Positions 1 to 10,592 of a DNA stretch of 64,000 bases are shown here, one piece after another. Positions within the stretch are counted from its first letter, which is position 1. Each line of letters begins with the position of its first letter. Origin of the DNA: Kryptolebias marmoratus (Eukaryota; Chordata; Actinopteri; Cyprinodontiformes; Rivulidae); contig NC_051447.1 in the NCBI RefSeq assembly GCF_001649575.2, positions 619,780-683,779 on the forward strand, written 5' to 3'. A program made the position numbers and the translations under genes. Under the pieces are notes generated by a model, which made no database searches, was not told the origin of the DNA, and saw nothing but the letters and a program-made list of their open reading frames with translations.

Positions 1-645
1 GCTTGGGGCTGATTTTTTTAAGAATTCTAGGGGGCGCTGTGGAGGAATTAGGCCACGCCCACCAAATATGGCACTGCATTTCTGTTGGGGGCCGGACTAG
101 GATCGATCGTAGTGAGTTTCGTGCAGCTCGGCTAAAATATGTGGAATTTAAAGCCAAATGTAAGGCGACGGCGTTACGTCTGACTTCGCCGCGCCGCCAC
201 GACCACGCCCTCCAGCGAAAACTCTTGGCGCTTTAATACAAGTCAGACCAACTTGTTAGCTGTCATCTGACACAGGATCGACTTGATTCGGTCAAGGGGT
301 GTCTGAGATGTAGCTTTCCCCCCCAAAAAAGTGACTTCCTGTCCTGAGGGGGCAGGGCTTAGATGACGTCAGAATATGACCACATAGGATCGTCGGGCAT
401 CCCACGGGGATGAGTCATACCAAGTTTGGTGCAAGTTGGGCATTGCGTGTGAAAGTTATTACGTTTTTTTTAGTTGGCGAAGTACGCCAAGTTCGCCGCT
501 TGGCCACGCCCCCTGAACGTGCTCAAAAACTCACGATTTTGATAACTTTTAATCAAAAGTCTGTGAAGTTTGGTGAGTTTTTGAATATGTTAAAGCCCCC
601 AAATTTGCGATCTCGGGGGGAAAAGAATAAGAATAACCGCATTGC
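1..645. repeat. GC-richer interspersed repeat, unclassified
   Basis: This block differs from the AT-rich neighbourhood. It has many short GC phrases such as gggggcgctgtgg and ggccacgcccac, and a repeated idiom (accaagtttggtgcaagttg, then gaagtttggtgagtttttg). It resembles a non-coding repeat that is common in fish genomes. The left end lies outside the window. The right end, an a-rich aaaagaataagaataa stretch near 620-636, abuts the LINE that follows. The open frames here are short and overlap freely, so I do not read them as genes. The family name is unknown to me. Confidence 0.6.
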
Positions 646-1440
646 CGGCAGTAAGTCGGACCCGTTTCCAGTTTGAGTTGGACTCCGCCAAGGTTGCCCT
701 TTGTCACCGATTCTGTTCATAACGTTTATGGACAGAATTTCTAGGTGCAGCCAAGGTGTTGAGGGGATCTGTTTTGGTGGCGTTAGGATTGTGTCTCTGC
801 TTTTTGCAGATGATGTGGTCCTATTGGCTTCATTGGGCTGTGATCTACAGCTTTCGCTGTGCGAGCGGCTGGGATGAGGATCAGTGCCTCCAAATCCGAG
901 CCCATGGTCTTAAGCCAGAAAAGGGTACAGTGCCTTCTCCAGGTCGGGAAATATGTCCTGCCCCAAGTGGAGTGGAGAAGTTCCTACCCTCATCTAATGT
1001 CACAAGCTTTGGGTAGTGACCGAAAGAACGAGATCGTGAATACAAGCGGCTGAAATGAGTTTCCTCTGCAGGGTGTCTGGGCTCTCCCTTAGAGATAGGG
1101 TGAGAAGCTTGGTCATCCGGGTGGGAGTCAGAGTAGAGCCGCTGCTCCTCCACATCGAGAGGAGCCAGTTGAGGTGTCTCAGGCATTTGATTAGGATGCC
1201 TCCTGGATGCCTCCCTGGTGAGGTGTTCTGGGCACGTCCTGCCGGGAGGAGGCCCAGAGCAAGACCCAGGACACGCTGGATGGATTATGTTTCTCGGCTG
1301 GCCAGGGAACGCCTTGGGATTCCCCCGGAGGAGCTGGCCCAAGTGGCTCGGGAGAGGGAAGTCTGGGTCTCCCTGCTTAGGCTGCTGCCCCCGCGACCCG
1401 ACCCCAGATAAGCGGAAGAAGATGGATGGATACACACACA
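646..1440 (+). pseudogene. 5'-truncated RTE-clade LINE (Rex3/Expander-like), reverse transcriptase C-terminal part and 3' tail
   Basis: The reverse transcriptase box FADDVVLLAS is encoded at 803-832 (FADD at 803-814), and the catalytic Asp pair is intact. Downstream, 1055-1411 is open and gives the Arg-rich C-terminus (RPRARPRTRWMDYVSRL, then LLRLLPPRPDPR) typical of fish RTE elements, followed by a short tail with gatggatgga. The copy is broken. It starts in the middle of the RT, and two internal deletions (near 858-866 and 985-990) put the C-terminal part in a different frame from the FADD box. The deletions are inferred from loss of continuity against the family. Full elements are several kb, so this is a dead 5'-truncated insertion, as expected from target-primed reverse transcription. 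Confidence 0.85.
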
Positions 1441-1639
1441 CATTTCTTTCTTTCTTTTTCTTGTACTGGAAGATTTTAGGTTTACACCTAGGGCCCCCAT
1501 TTGTATTTTTTTTCTTTTTTTAATCTTTTTGATAAAACACTGTAGAAATAGTGCTAGCAACTCATTTATTTCAGGTACTTTATTATTGTAAATAAAAATC
1601 TATTGATAATTGGTTAATTGTCACTCATCACTAAAAGCT

Positions 1640-2032
1640 TATGTTGTTTGTGTGTGTCTGTGTGTTTTTGTCTTTGCTATCTGTCTTTTACAAATCTCAT
1701 GAACCACTAAATGAATTTAATTGAAACCTTCAGAAAGTACACACTGGATGTACATCTACAACTGATCACTTTTTTAGAGCCAATTCACAGCCAAAAACAC
1801 AAATCAATTTAACTCAGCCCGTTTTACAAATGTGGAGCGAAACTAAGACTAAATGCTGTGCTCTATTACCACATAAGAGTGTGGAATCTTGCAGTATCGC
1901 ATGAGATCATACATGTTCTTTTCAAGGTTTGACCCAAATAGCTGCAACTTTCATAAAATAATTATCATCTAAAACTCTGGCATGAAAGATGCCAGGCGAT
2001 ATACATTCCTTCAAGGAATGCTTGGGTTTTAA
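1640..2032 (-). repeat. HPR repeat copy 1 (reverse orientation)
   Basis: This is a member of the abundant hairpin-ended repeat family of this window. It opens with the module aatctcatgaaccacta and gaaaccttcagaaagta. It ends with the palindrome cattccttcaaggaatg at 2004-2020 followed by a ttt-aatt edge. It has one internal module only. No reading frame is preserved. Orientation is given relative to copies that begin with the hairpin. Confidence 0.75.
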
Positions 2033-2454
2033 TTCTACTTTGATTGGATAAATATGATTCAGTAAGCAGTCAAATTTTTAATAACAAAACAATGTCAAAC
2101 TGACAAACTTGTGTTGTGTTAGAGATTTTGTTTAGGAAGTCACTTCAGACTCTCAAAGAAAATAAAATCACAATATATTTCTTGTGAGTATTCATTCTGG
2201 AGCAATGTTTTAACTCTTCATCTGACAACTGGATGGAAACACAGCTAATGACCACTCAAGATTTCTTTTTCAGTACTTTTCTATAGGGTGCCTTTCATTT
2301 ACACAGAGTACATGTGAACCTAAGAATCCCCCTTTGTCAGGCAGGAAAAAAAAAAAAGCAAAATAAAAAGAATCAGCAACTGAGCTGTTTAATGAAAAAT
2401 AACCTGAAAAGACAGTGAAAGTGTCTTTAGAGAATTTCTGGTGAAGGACACTTT
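2033..2454. other. AT-rich stretch, nothing recognised
   Basis: There is no open frame with coding character, no RNA gene and no recognisable repeat apart from an A-run near 2345-2360. Confidence 0.5.
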
Positions 2455-2570
2455 TAAAATTAAAGCCTAACATACTTTGAAAGAATGCATATCGACCACT
2501 GTCAGAGTTCTAGACTAAGATCACACTAATGTTGAAAATTATGCTTTTTTGGTCACCACTTGAAAATATT
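2455..2570 (+). repeat. HPR repeat copy 2, hairpin-end fragment
   Basis: It begins aaattaaagcctaacatact and continues with gaatgcatatcgaccactg and ttctagactaagatcac. These are the conserved terminal phrases of the HPR family. The palindrome is decayed. The copy is cut after about 115 bp by a different repeat. Confidence 0.6.
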
Positions 2571-2700
2571 TATTTACTTTAACCAGGAAGATTTTATTGA
2601 GATTAATAATCTCTCTTTCAAGGGAGATCTGACCAAGATAGGCAGCAGCAACCAAGAAAAACAGTTACGAAGTTACACAGTTCAAATTTTAAAGCAGATT
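2571..2700. repeat. Interspersed repeat fragment, unclassified
   Basis: It contains ttgagattaataatctctc and caagggagatctgaccaag followed by ggcagcagcaacc. I recognise this as a phrase that recurs in teleost sequence, but I cannot name the family. It sits at the point where HPR copy 2 stops. Confidence 0.4.
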
Positions 2701-2764
2701 ATAAAAGCAAATGCATATTATTAAATTAGCCTCACGTAATCTCAGTTTAGCATTAAAACTCCTA

Positions 2765-2865
2765 TCCTAATTTAAATTATTTTTTTTAGTTTTCTAAAAA
2801 AAACTAAGCCGCAAAGCTTTTTTTTAGAAAAAGCTTTTTTTGAAAAAAAAAAAAAAGCTCTACAC
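2765..2865. repeat. Low-complexity A/T tracts with inverted repeats
   Basis: Runs of T and A flank repeated aaagctttttt motifs, so several short stem-loops are possible. There is no sign of a gene. Confidence 0.5.
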
Positions 2866-2921
2866 CTTAAGATTCCTTTTTAAGGCACCTTCTCAATTCT
2901 TTGAATTTAACTACAAAATAG

Positions 2922-2996
2922 AATTCCAGTTGTTTTTTTTAACTTCTTTTTATTATTTAATGTCCTGGATGAATGCGAATCTACAACAGCATATCT
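2922..2996. repeat. Fragment related to the foldback element at 10.6-10.9 kb
   Basis: The phrases gtcctggatgaatgcgaatc and tacaacagcatatctgataa match, with substitutions, the middle of the foldback element at 10593-10866 (tgttctggatgactgagaat at about 10732-10751). The terminal arms are missing here. Confidence 0.45.
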
Positions 2997-3011
2997 GATA
3001 ATAATGTTAGG

Positions 3012-3385
3012 TAAGATGTCACACTGTGTGTGTTTGTGAATGACTCCCAGCTACTACCACATCAAATTATGGCTCAATATCTGTAAAATAGGCAATGTTA
3101 CAGCCAATGTGGTGTTTCCTAAGGTAAAGCGAAATATAAACAAAGATGTTAGTGCTCAAATTATGTACTTAGGATCAATCTCAGCTACTCCATTATCTCA
3201 ATATTTGTATAATTGACCGAGTTTTAGCAATTTTTGTGGGTCTTTTGTTTTGTTTTGTTTTGTTTTGTTTTGAGGTTAATTAGCTCTAGCAGCCATCTTG
3301 AAACAGTTTGACCCCAAAACTTAATTAAATTCCATCATGTGGTTCATGAAATAATTTACTAACAGACATACACCCACTAAAATCC
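3012..3385 (+). repeat. HPR repeat copy 3
   Basis: The modules are in order: cagctactaccacatcaaat, gcagccatcttgaaacagtt, and ggttcatgaaataatttact with aacagacatacac. A (TTTTG)n run of about 30 bp at 3243-3272 interrupts it. Both termini are degenerate. Confidence 0.7.
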
Positions 3386-3398
3386 TATACTTGTCCAA

Positions 3399-3449
3399 AA
3401 AAAAAAAATAAATATATATATATATATATATTTTTTTTTATATATATAA
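3399..3449. repeat. A-run plus (TA)n microsatellite
   Basis: A poly-A tract runs directly into an interrupted TA dinucleotide array. Confidence 0.8.
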
Positions 3450-3985
3450 CTGGCATTTACATGATAGGTCGTGAACTCAGAAGCAGAGATTTGATTTGAG
3501 GAAGAATTTGGTGCACAATCTTGGATTTTAAAACCCAGTCACAAAAAAAGTTCCTCCTGTGGAAAAGGTCAAGTGTGTGTAATTAGCTCTGTGAGGCTGA
3601 TGTGACTCAACAACATGGCTCCACCGTGCTAATTGCCACTGGCAAATAATGAGATGTCATATTGACAAGTGGAGGGTTAAAGAGACACGCTGCTATTGGC
3701 CACACAGTTGGCTGTCTTTCTGAGATGTTCCCATTTTCCAATTATTGACCAAGAATATTCCTCATTCCTGAATCTCACCGCTTATACATCATTACCAGCA
3801 GTGATCAATCACCGATTATTAAATGAAATGTCCATTAAGGCTGAGGGGATTTCCATACTGGGCGAAGGGCCAAGGACTGATGTTGGAGGCAGCAGCAAAA
3901 GCACAGCAATCCCACTGCAGCTTCCTGAGCATCCACTGACCGTTAACTTCTGTTATTTAATTTTGTTGTTGCTGGCCACCAAAAA
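3450..3985. other. Unique block, candidate conserved non-coding element
   Basis: This stretch has balanced composition and no match to the repeats elsewhere in the window. It carries closely spaced AT-core motifs (gtgctaattgccactgg, caattattgacc, aatcaccgattattaaat) typical of homeodomain-rich developmental enhancers. The 124-codon open frame at 3696-4070 runs into HPR copy 4 and is not credible as a gene. Conservation cannot be judged from one sequence. Confidence 0.3.
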
Positions 3986-4530
3986 GCTTAAGGGCAATAA
4001 TGTGTTTGCCTGTCTGTGCATTTGCTTGACTGTTAGCAAAGTATCACATGAACCAGAAAAACGTTTTTAATGAAACTTTCAGAAAGGAACCACTTAATGT
4101 ACACCTACAACTAATTGAGTTTTGGACTCAACACAAATCAAGATGGCTGCTAGAGCTAAGAAAACATTAAACACAAAACTACCTATAGCTCAGTAAATTT
4201 TACAGAAAGCTCAAATTTGATGTTGAGTGCTTAGCTTGAAAGCCAATACAGACTTGTGAAGCACTAACTGATCATGCAAAATCTGTTTTAAAAATGTCAG
4301 CATTGACTACTGCAGGCAAGCTTGTCTATCTGTTAGCAAAATATCTCATAAACCACTAGATTTTAAAGAAACTCTAAGTAATCACTATATCAACAAATAA
4401 ATCACTTTTGAAATCAGACCCATACAAGATGGCCACCACAGCTTTAAAATCTTAGCAAACCCCAAATGGCTATAACTTCACAGATATTAAGCTAAAAAAT
4501 GGGTGTGGTAGTAGATGGAAGTCGTTCTTA
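3986..4530 (-). repeat. HPR repeat copy 4, two internal modules
   Basis: Two successive occurrences of ttagcaaa(g/a)tatc with aaccag/aaccac, at about 4034 and 4332, each followed by an aagatggc phrase (4141 and 4427), show two tandem modules about 290 bp apart. It ends at tgggtgtggtagtagatgg. The hairpin end is missing. Confidence 0.7.
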
Positions 4531-5756
4531 ACAGAAAATATGAATATGTATGTGTGTGTGTGTCTGGGCACGGATCATGATTATCTCATGAAGGAACAGA
4601 GACATGATTGTTAATGGATTGTTAATCGAGGTATGCCAAATACAAACAAGCTAAAAAGGGAATTATTGCTATAATAAATGAATTCCTATCTTGTGCCTAT
4701 ATAATATATTTTAGTTACAATATAAATTGCCTAGTTGAGTTAGAACCATGGGACATCTTCACTGTGCAAGACATTGTACAGAATAGTTGCAGATAGGTTC
4801 AGTTCACTCAGGTCAGTCACACATGTAACTTTATTGGCAACCAGAAGCCATTAACCTTTTATTTACATGCAAGTGGTCAGGATTTATCTGTAACTCATGA
4901 AATACAGAAAACTAGAGCTGTGAATCTACCATGAATTTACAGCTTACAGTTTAACTGAAATATACCCTGTATTTAAAGTCTGAAGACTGCATCTGTTGCT
5001 GCTGTGTTTCTGCTAAAATGTGTTTTATAGCAGGTGCTTGGCCTGGTTGTTATTTTAAGCAGCACCAATGTTGCCAAATAATCACATTTAAGAAATATAA
5101 TAGGAATACTACAGCCAACGAAATGGTTCATCTTTCTCTTCAGTATGTTTGTGCAGCACTGTATGCACTACAGTTTGACACTTTGATTAAATGGTTATCA
5201 ATTTATAAACAGGCCACAGCAGGTTAAAATTTGATATTCAAAGCACATAGGAGAGTAGTATTGATCAACAAAGAAACAGAGTAGAGTAGGACTGACACAA
5301 TCCAAATTCATCAGGCAAGATCTCAAGACCTTGAGCCAACTGCTGGTTCTGGATGAGTTGGTGCACACAGGCCTGAGTTACATATGCATATGCACTTTTG
5401 CATGCAGTCTCAGAATGCCTTGTATATCTCAATTTCCTTTTGCTTTTTTCTGTCTGTCAATCTCTTTTTTTATTTGACTTTTGAGTCTTTTCCATGTGCG
5501 TATTAAACTTTCTCAGCACCAGTGTGTTGTTGACCAGTTTCTGAATCTTGTTTCTGACACTGACAAGTTTGTGAAAACTGCTCAAAGCAGACATATGAGA
5601 AAGTTATCATCTTCTATAATCAGTCCATTGGTTTGATTTTACACTCAAATATATTGGACTTTAAATAAATACTGACTCTGAGTTGTAAGAGGCTAAATGG
5701 CTGAATGTTAGACCTTACAACAGGAAGACAATGTTAGATACCAAAAAGCAATCATA
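4531..5756. other. Intergenic stretch, no feature recognised
   Basis: There is a short (TG)n at about 4545-4562. The rest has no coding-like frame and no match I recognise. The 69-codon frame at 5018-5227 has no homology that I can see. Confidence 0.5.
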
Positions 5757-6115
5757 AAATTAAAGACCTAGCATTGTTTTAAAGGAATGGATATGCCTGC
5801 TGTCTTTCATGCCCGAGTTTTAGACTAAGATTAATACTGTGAGATCTTGTAAAATCTGTTAGTGCTCAAATTATGTGTTGAGGATGACTCTACCTACGAA
5901 AACACCAAAACTAGTTCAGTTTGTGTAAAAGTAAACGAGCCATAGCCATTTTTTGTTTTCTAAGGTCAAACCTAAATGGGGTTGACTCCAAAAGTTTATC
6001 AGTTGTAGATGCACATCCTGAAAGTTTCATTAAAATTTTATTCAGTGCAACACTACAGACAAACAAATGCACACAGATACGAACAAAAACATTACAGCCT
6101 CATTTAGGCAAACCA
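5757..6115 (+). repeat. HPR repeat copy 5
   Basis: It starts with the hairpin edge aattaaagacctagcattg and continues with tttcatgcccgagttttaga, ggggttgactccaaaagttt, and aagtttcattaaaatttta. The palindrome is decayed. There is one internal module. Confidence 0.7.
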
Positions 6116-7116
6116 ACTCATTTTTACAAAATCACCTATTGACCTTATGCTGCTTCACCTCTTTTGGTCCTTCCATTTTTCACGCATTTGAGAGAACATG
6201 TCCAGTTAGGTGCTCCCTCCACTGACAAATTTGTAAAGGAAAAAAAACCAAACTAAGTTTCAAAATATCCAGCAATCAGACTCCAACAACCAGCTGATAT
6301 TGAGTTCCTACATCAGTCAGTCATCAGTTACCAAGAGGATTATTGAGATCATCTACAGACATTTTCAGTACTCTGCTGTCTTTTCTTATTTTCTCAGAAA
6401 ATAATTATCTGAACGTAAACTGTGACAAAAACAAACAACAAAAAACAAGGTGAATAATAAGGGTTCTTCAATGCTTATACATTGTAAGCTTTAATTAAAG
6501 ATACATAGAATCTACAAAAATAAACCTCTGAATTCTTAGAGCTCATGTACTGGATATTTATGTGCAAATTGGCAACACAGTATGACCTGAGATGCATTGT
6601 GAGATGTTATTGCAAAAAAACATTGGTACACACGTGTGAACCAAAACTCCATTCCAATCAGATTCAGCTCGATCTCTACTGCACTGGGAGCTCTCAGGTT
6701 GATGTGGGGAGGGTGTGGAGGTGCCAGAGAGACCATGGCCCAGAACAAGGCCTTCTCGCAGTAGGAAAGGCGTGTTCAAAAGGCTCATTTAGCCCCGACG
6801 GTACCAGCAAACACAGCTCATTTGCCACTGCAATTCTATTTTCACATCATTTCAATTTCAAAGAGCCTTCAGGCTGCATTAGCATTTGGATGGGATAAAA
6901 GAAGTTAGTGAAGGGTGGAGGAGTAGAAAAATAAGTAGCGAGTGAAAGAAAAGAAAAGCAAGCATAGCAAAGTCTGTGCTTTATGTAGTGATACTGGCAG
7001 GAATTTATTTTTTCCTTTGGCATTTCTAAAATTAGAAGTAGAGGTGTATATCCAACCATTTTGTATTGGCTGCTCATGTCTTGGTTCTTAACCTCAGACA
7101 GAAAAGACCAAAATAA
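6116..7116. other. Unique block; candidate conserved non-coding element near 6500-6900
   Basis: No repeat is recognised. The part from about 6540 to 6900 has balanced composition (for example gaccatggcccagaacaag and catttagccccgacggtacc) and overlapping open frames on both strands with no family resemblance. I read it as non-coding. It could be an enhancer, but conservation cannot be tested here. Confidence 0.3.
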
Positions 7117-7262
7117 CATCCATTCATCCATCCATTTTCTTTATCCACTTCTCCTTTCTGGGTCACAGGGAGCTGGTACCTATCTTCAGCCATCTCTGTG
7201 TGAGAGGCGGAGGACACCTTGGACAGGTCACAAGTCTGTCAGATGGTTACATAGAGACAGAA
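7117..7262 (-). mobile_element. tRNA-derived SINE, 3' half (minus strand)
   Basis: It starts with the ccattcatccatccatttt tail and continues with gggtcacagggagctggtac and agaggcggaggacaccttgg. These are the reverse complement of the SINE 3' body seen complete at 20657-20988. The tRNA-like head is missing. Confidence 0.75.
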
Positions 7263-7264
7263 GC

Positions 7265-7460
7265 TAGATTTATACTTGACGCGTTGAACACCGCGCGAGG
7301 CTGTGCTTCAACAGTGATGCAATCGCACTGTCCACACCCCTGCCCGAAGGCCCCACGTGGTGTCGCACTGCATGGTTGTGCACCTCTCAATTTTTGTAAC
7401 TTGGCTCATGGAAGGAGATTACTGTTGCAGTCGATAAAAAGGAGTGTTTATGTGTGACCC
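7265..7460 (+). mobile_element. Harbinger-like element, internally deleted copy
   Basis: The terminal phrase gatttatacttgacgcgtt and acagtgatgcaatcgcac match the element at 45034-45570 in reverse orientation. The right half (ggaaggagattactgttgca, gataaaaaggagtgtttatg) matches a region farther inside that element. The sequence between the two is missing, so this is a deletion derivative. The superfamily is inferred from the tttatactt terminal style and is not proven. Confidence 0.45.
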
Positions 7461-7982
7461 ATTTCTGAACTTTTTGTGACAGTCTAAATGTGACAAATCC
7501 ATTTTTTTCAAATCCAACCCCAGTCACCGTGTTCACACTGCAGGTCTTAATGCTCAGTTTAGATTTTTTGCTAAGATCCCCTTTTTTTGCATGGCCATTC
7601 ACATTATAATTTCTATGCAACTGTCATCAGACTCCAGAGTGCACATTCCATAGATGTGAAGCGACTCGTTTGCACGTAAAACCCCAATTCCAATGAAGTT
7701 GGGATGTAAATCATAAATGACAACAGAATATGATGATTTGCAAATCCTTTTCAATCTATATCCAATCGCATACACTTCAAAGACAAGATATTTAATGTTC
7801 AAACGGATAAACTTTGCAAATATTCACTCATTTTGAATTTGATGCCTGCAACACGTTCCAAAAAAGCAAGGACAGGGGCAACAAAAAACTGGGAAAGTTC
7901 AGGAATACTCAAAAAAACATGTTTGGAGAATTCCACAGGTGAACAGGTTCATTGGAAACAGGTGAGTGTCATGATTGGGTAT

Positions 7983-8472
7983 TGAAGTGTCTTCAAATGG
8001 TGGACGTTCTTCTGGGTCTTCTCAATTGCAGCAGCAATGTAATGATCAAAGAAATGACTCTACAGACATAAGTTATTCTTGAACAGTGAGAGTTTATTCA
8101 AAATAACAGAGTCTGTGCCGAATCAAGATTTCTGGCCCGATCAGTGAACCCCCCCCCCCCTCTTCTCAGGGCTGCTTCTTTTTATAAACATTTATCAAAC
8201 CCAGTTACAGAAAAATACACACACATCCCACTGGGACGGGCTTAACCATATAGATTCAAATACATTCAATTCTCTTTATGGTAATAAGCTGGGGTCTTGG
8301 GACGTGCAGCAGATAACACCTCCATATATGTATTCCATACAGTCGTTTTCGACAGAGTGAGCTTCGAAGCCCACAATCCACTTCCCGAAAAGGGATTGTA
8401 CCCGAAGACAATGTCTCAACTTGGAACTCAGGCCCCATCGCCGCCCAGCACAGATGTAACACAGATACCTCA
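7983..8472 (-). mobile_element. Solo LTR A, nested in the Tc1 element
   Basis: Read on the minus strand it starts TGAGGTATC and ends ACTTCA, so it has TG...CA ends. A TATA-like box lies at 8179-8188 (reverse of tttttataaa), and a polyadenylation signal AATAAA is the reverse of tttatt at 8093-8098, in the right order for an LTR. The flanks are GTAT (7979-7982) and GTAC (8473-8476), a possible 4-bp duplication with one change. The Tc1 sequence reads through from gattgggtat to the aaagggagcttcc phrase when the LTR is removed. No internal retroviral genes remain. Confidence 0.65.
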
Positions 8473-8518
8473 GTACAAAGGGAGCTTCCCCAAAAAGCTC
8501 AGTTGTTCAAAAGCAAGA

Positions 8519-9520
8519 ATGAGGCAAGGTTCATTACTTTGTGAACAACTGTGTGAGCAAATAGTCCAAAAGTTTAAGAACAATGCTTCTCAGAGTAAAA
8601 TTCCAAGGAATTTGGGGATTTCATCATCTACAGTCCATAATATCATTAAAAGATTCAGAAAATCTGGACAAATCTCTGCAAGTAAGCAACAAGCCAGAAA
8701 ACCAACACTGAATGCCCATGACCTTTAATCCCTCAGGCAGCATTGCATTAAAAACTGACATCATTCTGTAACATATATTACGACATGGGCTCAGGGACTC
8801 TTCAGAAAACCATTGTCAGTAACCACAGTTTGTTGCTACATCTACAAGTGCAAGTTAAAACTCTACCGTGCAAATCTAAAGCCATAACCAAAGTCAACAA
8901 CACCCAGAAGTGCTGCTGGCGTCTCTGGGCCCGAGCTCATCTGAGATGGACTGACACAAAGTGCAAAAGTGTCCTGTGGTCTGACAAGTCCACATTTCAA
9001 ATTGTTTTTGGAAATCATAGACGTTGTGTCCTCCAGGCCAAAGAGGAAATGGACTGTCTGGATTGTTATCAGCGCAAAGTTTAAAAGTCAGCCTCTCTGA
9101 TAGTATGGGGATGTGTTAGAGTCCATGGCATGGGTAACTTGAACGTCTATGAAGGCACCATTAATGCTGAAATGTACATACAGGTTTTGGAGCAACATTT
9201 GCTGCCATCCAAGCAAAGTCTTTTTCAGGGATATCCCTGTTTATTTCAGCAAAACAATGCCGAGCCACATTCTGCACGTGTTACAACAGCATGGCTGCGT
9301 AGTAAAAGGGTGCAAGTACTAGATTGGCCTGCCAGCAGTCCAGACCTGTCTCCTATTGAAAATGTGTGACACATTATGAAGCACAAAATAGGACAATGGA
9401 GACCTCAGACTGTTAAGCCACTGAAGTTGTACATCAAATCAAGACTGGGAAAGAATTCCTCCTACAAAGCTACAACAATTAGTGTCCTCAGTTCCCAAAT
9501 GCTTATTGAGTGTTGCTAAA
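8519..9520 (+). pseudogene. Tc1-type transposase, dead
   Basis: The N-terminal helix-turn-helix region is readable at 8519-8728 (SKIPRNLGISSSTVHNIIKR). The DDE domain follows in two later pieces: SVLWSDKSTFQIVFGNHRR near 8965 holds the first catalytic Asp, and SPDLSPIEN near 9340 holds the last catalytic Glu. The second catalytic position reads FQQNNAEPH, so the expected Asp is Asn. Stops follow the HTH (taa at 8726) and the final motif (tga at 9367, where the family has Trp), and there are frame changes between the pieces. It cannot encode an active enzyme. Confidence 0.9.
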
Positions 9521-9600
9521 AGGACAGGTGTTGTAACACAGTAGTAGACATGACCCTCTCCAAGCTGTTTTGGAACGTTGCAGGCATCAAATTTAAATTG

Positions 9601-10236
9601 TGTGAGGATTCCGGTTCTCGGAGTCCGGCCCGCTGTGGTCCCTCACTGGTAGGTTCGGAGTGCTAGAGATCTCCACTAGAAGAACCTGACCCAGTGGAGT
9701 GGATGGCAGCGGGGCTAGGACATGTGGGTCAGAGAAACGTCTCCTCTCAGTTTTCAGAAGAACCTGTGAGGGTGAGGGTTCTTGGGATCCAGTTTGGGTT
9801 TTGTTTCTTTTGTGGGTTTTCATGTCTTGCGTTAGGGTTCTGGTTCTTTGAATCCGGTTTGGGTTTTTGTTGTTTCTTTTGTGGGTTTCTTCATGTCTTG
9901 TGTTAGGGTTCCGGTTCTTTGGATCCGGTTTGGGTTTTTGTTGTTTCTTTTGTGTGTTGTTCATGTCTTGGTTTTTTGGTTCACCTGTTTTTGATTTTGT
10001 AATTATGTTTGTAAGTATTTAAGGGCATTTGGGTTTCAGTTTGGTTGTGGGGTCCTCGTATGTCTTTTGGGAGAGTCTTGCTTACTGAGAGAGTTTTTGG
10101 AATTCTGGATGTGACTACGTTCTTGTTAATCCAGGTAATCCTTTTGATTAAAGTGATTTTATTTTTACCTGCTGCCTCCTGGTCCTCATCTTCGCCTTGG
10201 AGCCGTAGGTGCGTGTCAGCACCCTGGCTCGTGACA
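9601..10236 (+). mobile_element. Solo LTR B (Gypsy-like) with internal tandem repeats, nested in the Tc1 element
   Basis: It starts TGTGAGGATTCC and ends GGCTCGTGACA. The 5-bp target AATTG is duplicated perfectly at 9596-9600 and 10237-10241. A TATA-like tatttaagg lies at 10017-10025 and an ATTAAA polyadenylation signal at 10147-10152. Three tandem units of about 60-71 bp (ggttctttggatccggtttg and relatives) occupy about 9778-9971. The 123-codon minus-strand frame over this region is the translation of those repeats and is not a gene. Removing the LTR restores the Tc1 right TIR (caaatttaaattg continuing into agtgaatatttg). Confidence 0.9.
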
Positions 10237-10592
10237 AATTGAGTGAATATTTGCAAAAAAACAATAGTTTTTTCCATTTGAACATTAAATATCTTGTCTT
10301 TGTCATGTATCTTGTTGAATATAGGTTAAAAAGGATTTGTAAATCATCGTATTCTGTTTTTATTTGTTTTACACTACATCCCAACTTCATTGGAATTAGG
10401 GTTGTAAGAAGACATGATGTCACACACTCAGCAAGCTGTGTTTACAAAAGCAACTATGAATTCTACACATGCCAGTCTGTGTATCAATTCTGAAATTGTG
10501 CAATCAGAGCTCATAAAAGTACCTGATGTGTTTGTTACATCCAATATATATATATTTTTTAACTTGAAAATCCCTGCATACTCCAGTGCATA

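Larger units (their letters stand above)
7679..10404 (+). mobile_element. Tc1/mariner transposon with long TIRs and two nested solo LTRs
   Basis: The left terminus TA|AAACCCCAATTCC at 7677 is mirrored at the right end (ccaacttcattggaattagg, with TA at 10405-10406). The TIRs are about 170-190 bp (7679 to about 7866, and 10238-10404) and also share a phrase, gacaagatatttaatgttca. Two solo LTRs lie inside, at 7983-8472 and 9601-10236. Subtracting them and their duplicated targets leaves about 1.59 kb, the usual size for a Tc1-type element. The transposase is disrupted, so the element is dead. Confidence 0.9.

Noticed and set aside
881..1441. 186-codon minus-strand frame
   Set aside because: Antisense to the RTE LINE, which explains the region fully on the plus strand.
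9593..9964. 123-codon minus-strand frame rich in Asn, Lys, Thr
   Set aside because: It follows the tandem units of LTR B and repeats with them.
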